This document shows, piece by piece, positions 62,368-62,449 of a stretch of 62,449 nt of DNA. The stretch comes from Marinobacter xestospongiae (GTDB lineage: Bacteria; Pseudomonadota; Gammaproteobacteria; Pseudomonadales; Oleiphilaceae), in the NCBI RefSeq assembly GCF_023156385.1, contig NZ_JAKZAK010000031.1:1-62449 (forward strand), read 5' to 3'. Under the pieces are notes generated by a model. That model made no database searches. It saw nothing but the letters and a program-made list of their open reading frames with translations, and had not been told where the DNA came from. The position numbers and the translations under genes are program-made. Positions within the stretch are counted from its first letter, which is position 1. The number at the start of each line of letters is the position of its first letter.

Positions 62368-62393
62368 GACGGCCACCGAGAAGTCTGTAGAAT
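62366..62393 (+). promoter_or_regulatory. rRNA-type P1 promoter reading out of the window
   Basis: TTGACG (62366-62371), a 16-base spacer, TAGAAT (62388-62393), then a GC-rich discriminator GCGCATC. The 16-base spacing and GC discriminator are typical of ppGpp/DksA-controlled rrn promoters. In Pseudomonas an rRNA operon follows tyrS, so a 16S gene probably begins beyond 62449. Confidence 0.7.
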
Positions 62394-62449
62394 GCGCATC
62401 TCTTTCGAGGGGCAAGCCGGTCAGGCGGGCTCGGAATCGAAAGGCAACC

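Overview
The window is a dense, GC-rich gammaproteobacterial housekeeping region with no mobile element, CRISPR array or prophage visible. Gene order matches blocks well known from Pseudomonas (polA-DUF2782; pyrE/crc/rph/yicC/gmk/rpoZ/spoT/ridA/oxyR/recG; rpsU-dnaG-rpoD; pgi-panC-panB-folK-pcnB-cbrB-cbrA; gluQ-dksA-sfsA; mrcB-lpoP; thiD-thiE-hemL; argC/erpA/anmK/M23/tyrS), but the proteins and the joins between blocks differ from Pseudomonas. My best guess is Marinobacter or a close relative in the Pseudomonadales sensu lato; this is inferred from gene content and order, not from a database search.

Layout. 1-5.9 kb: polA, a DUF2782 protein, a phasin-like protein, a DUF4124 protein, pyrE. 5.9-18 kb: crc, rph, yicC, gmk, rpoZ, spoT, ridA, an epimerase-like protein, oxyR, recG and a YbaK-HDOD fusion. 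18-24 kb: a small accessory-looking stretch with a DUF2489 membrane protein, a cytoplasmic molybdopterin oxidoreductase, a membrane-anchored beta-helix protein and a CHAD protein. 24-28.6 kb: tRNA-Ile(CAT), rpoD, dnaG, rpsU. 28.9-37 kb: tsaD, plsY, folB, a first HPPK gene, pgi, panC, panB, folK, pcnB. 37-42.4 kb: a noncoding region that looks like a CrcZ-type small RNA, then cbrB, cbrA and the tiny overlapping cbrX. 42.4-50.2 kb: gluQ, dksA, sfsA, Rieske and pentapeptide proteins, an APH/P-loop kinase fusion, mrcB and an LpoP-like lipoprotein. 50.2-62.4 kb: hemL, thiE, thiD, hemJ, a ClC transporter, argC, a DUF6776 protein, bactofilin, erpA, anmK, an M23 peptidase and tyrS. The last 85 bases hold a promoter that looks like that of an rRNA operon beginning just beyond the window.

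How the parts work together. The main theme is a complete carbon catabolite control circuit: Crc (5.9 kb, with the exonuclease active site lost), the sensor/regulator pair CbrA/CbrB with CbrX (37.8-42.3 kb), and between cbrB and pcnB a noncoding RNA of about 380 nt with five A-rich CA motifs, a -24/-12 sigma-54 promoter, upstream half-site repeats and an intrinsic terminator. This is the arrangement known for crcZ in Pseudomonas. Only hfq is missing from the window. A second theme is the stringent response: SpoT, the omega subunit, DksA, RpoD and a GC-discriminator rrn-type promoter all lie here.

Several starts are unusual: thiD seems to begin at an ATC codon behind a perfect ribosome binding site, mrcB looks leaderless, and the molybdopterin enzyme and erpA use TTG. 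Many start sites below were moved inward from the longest open frame on the basis of ribosome binding sites, family length, or a terminator lying under the longer version.
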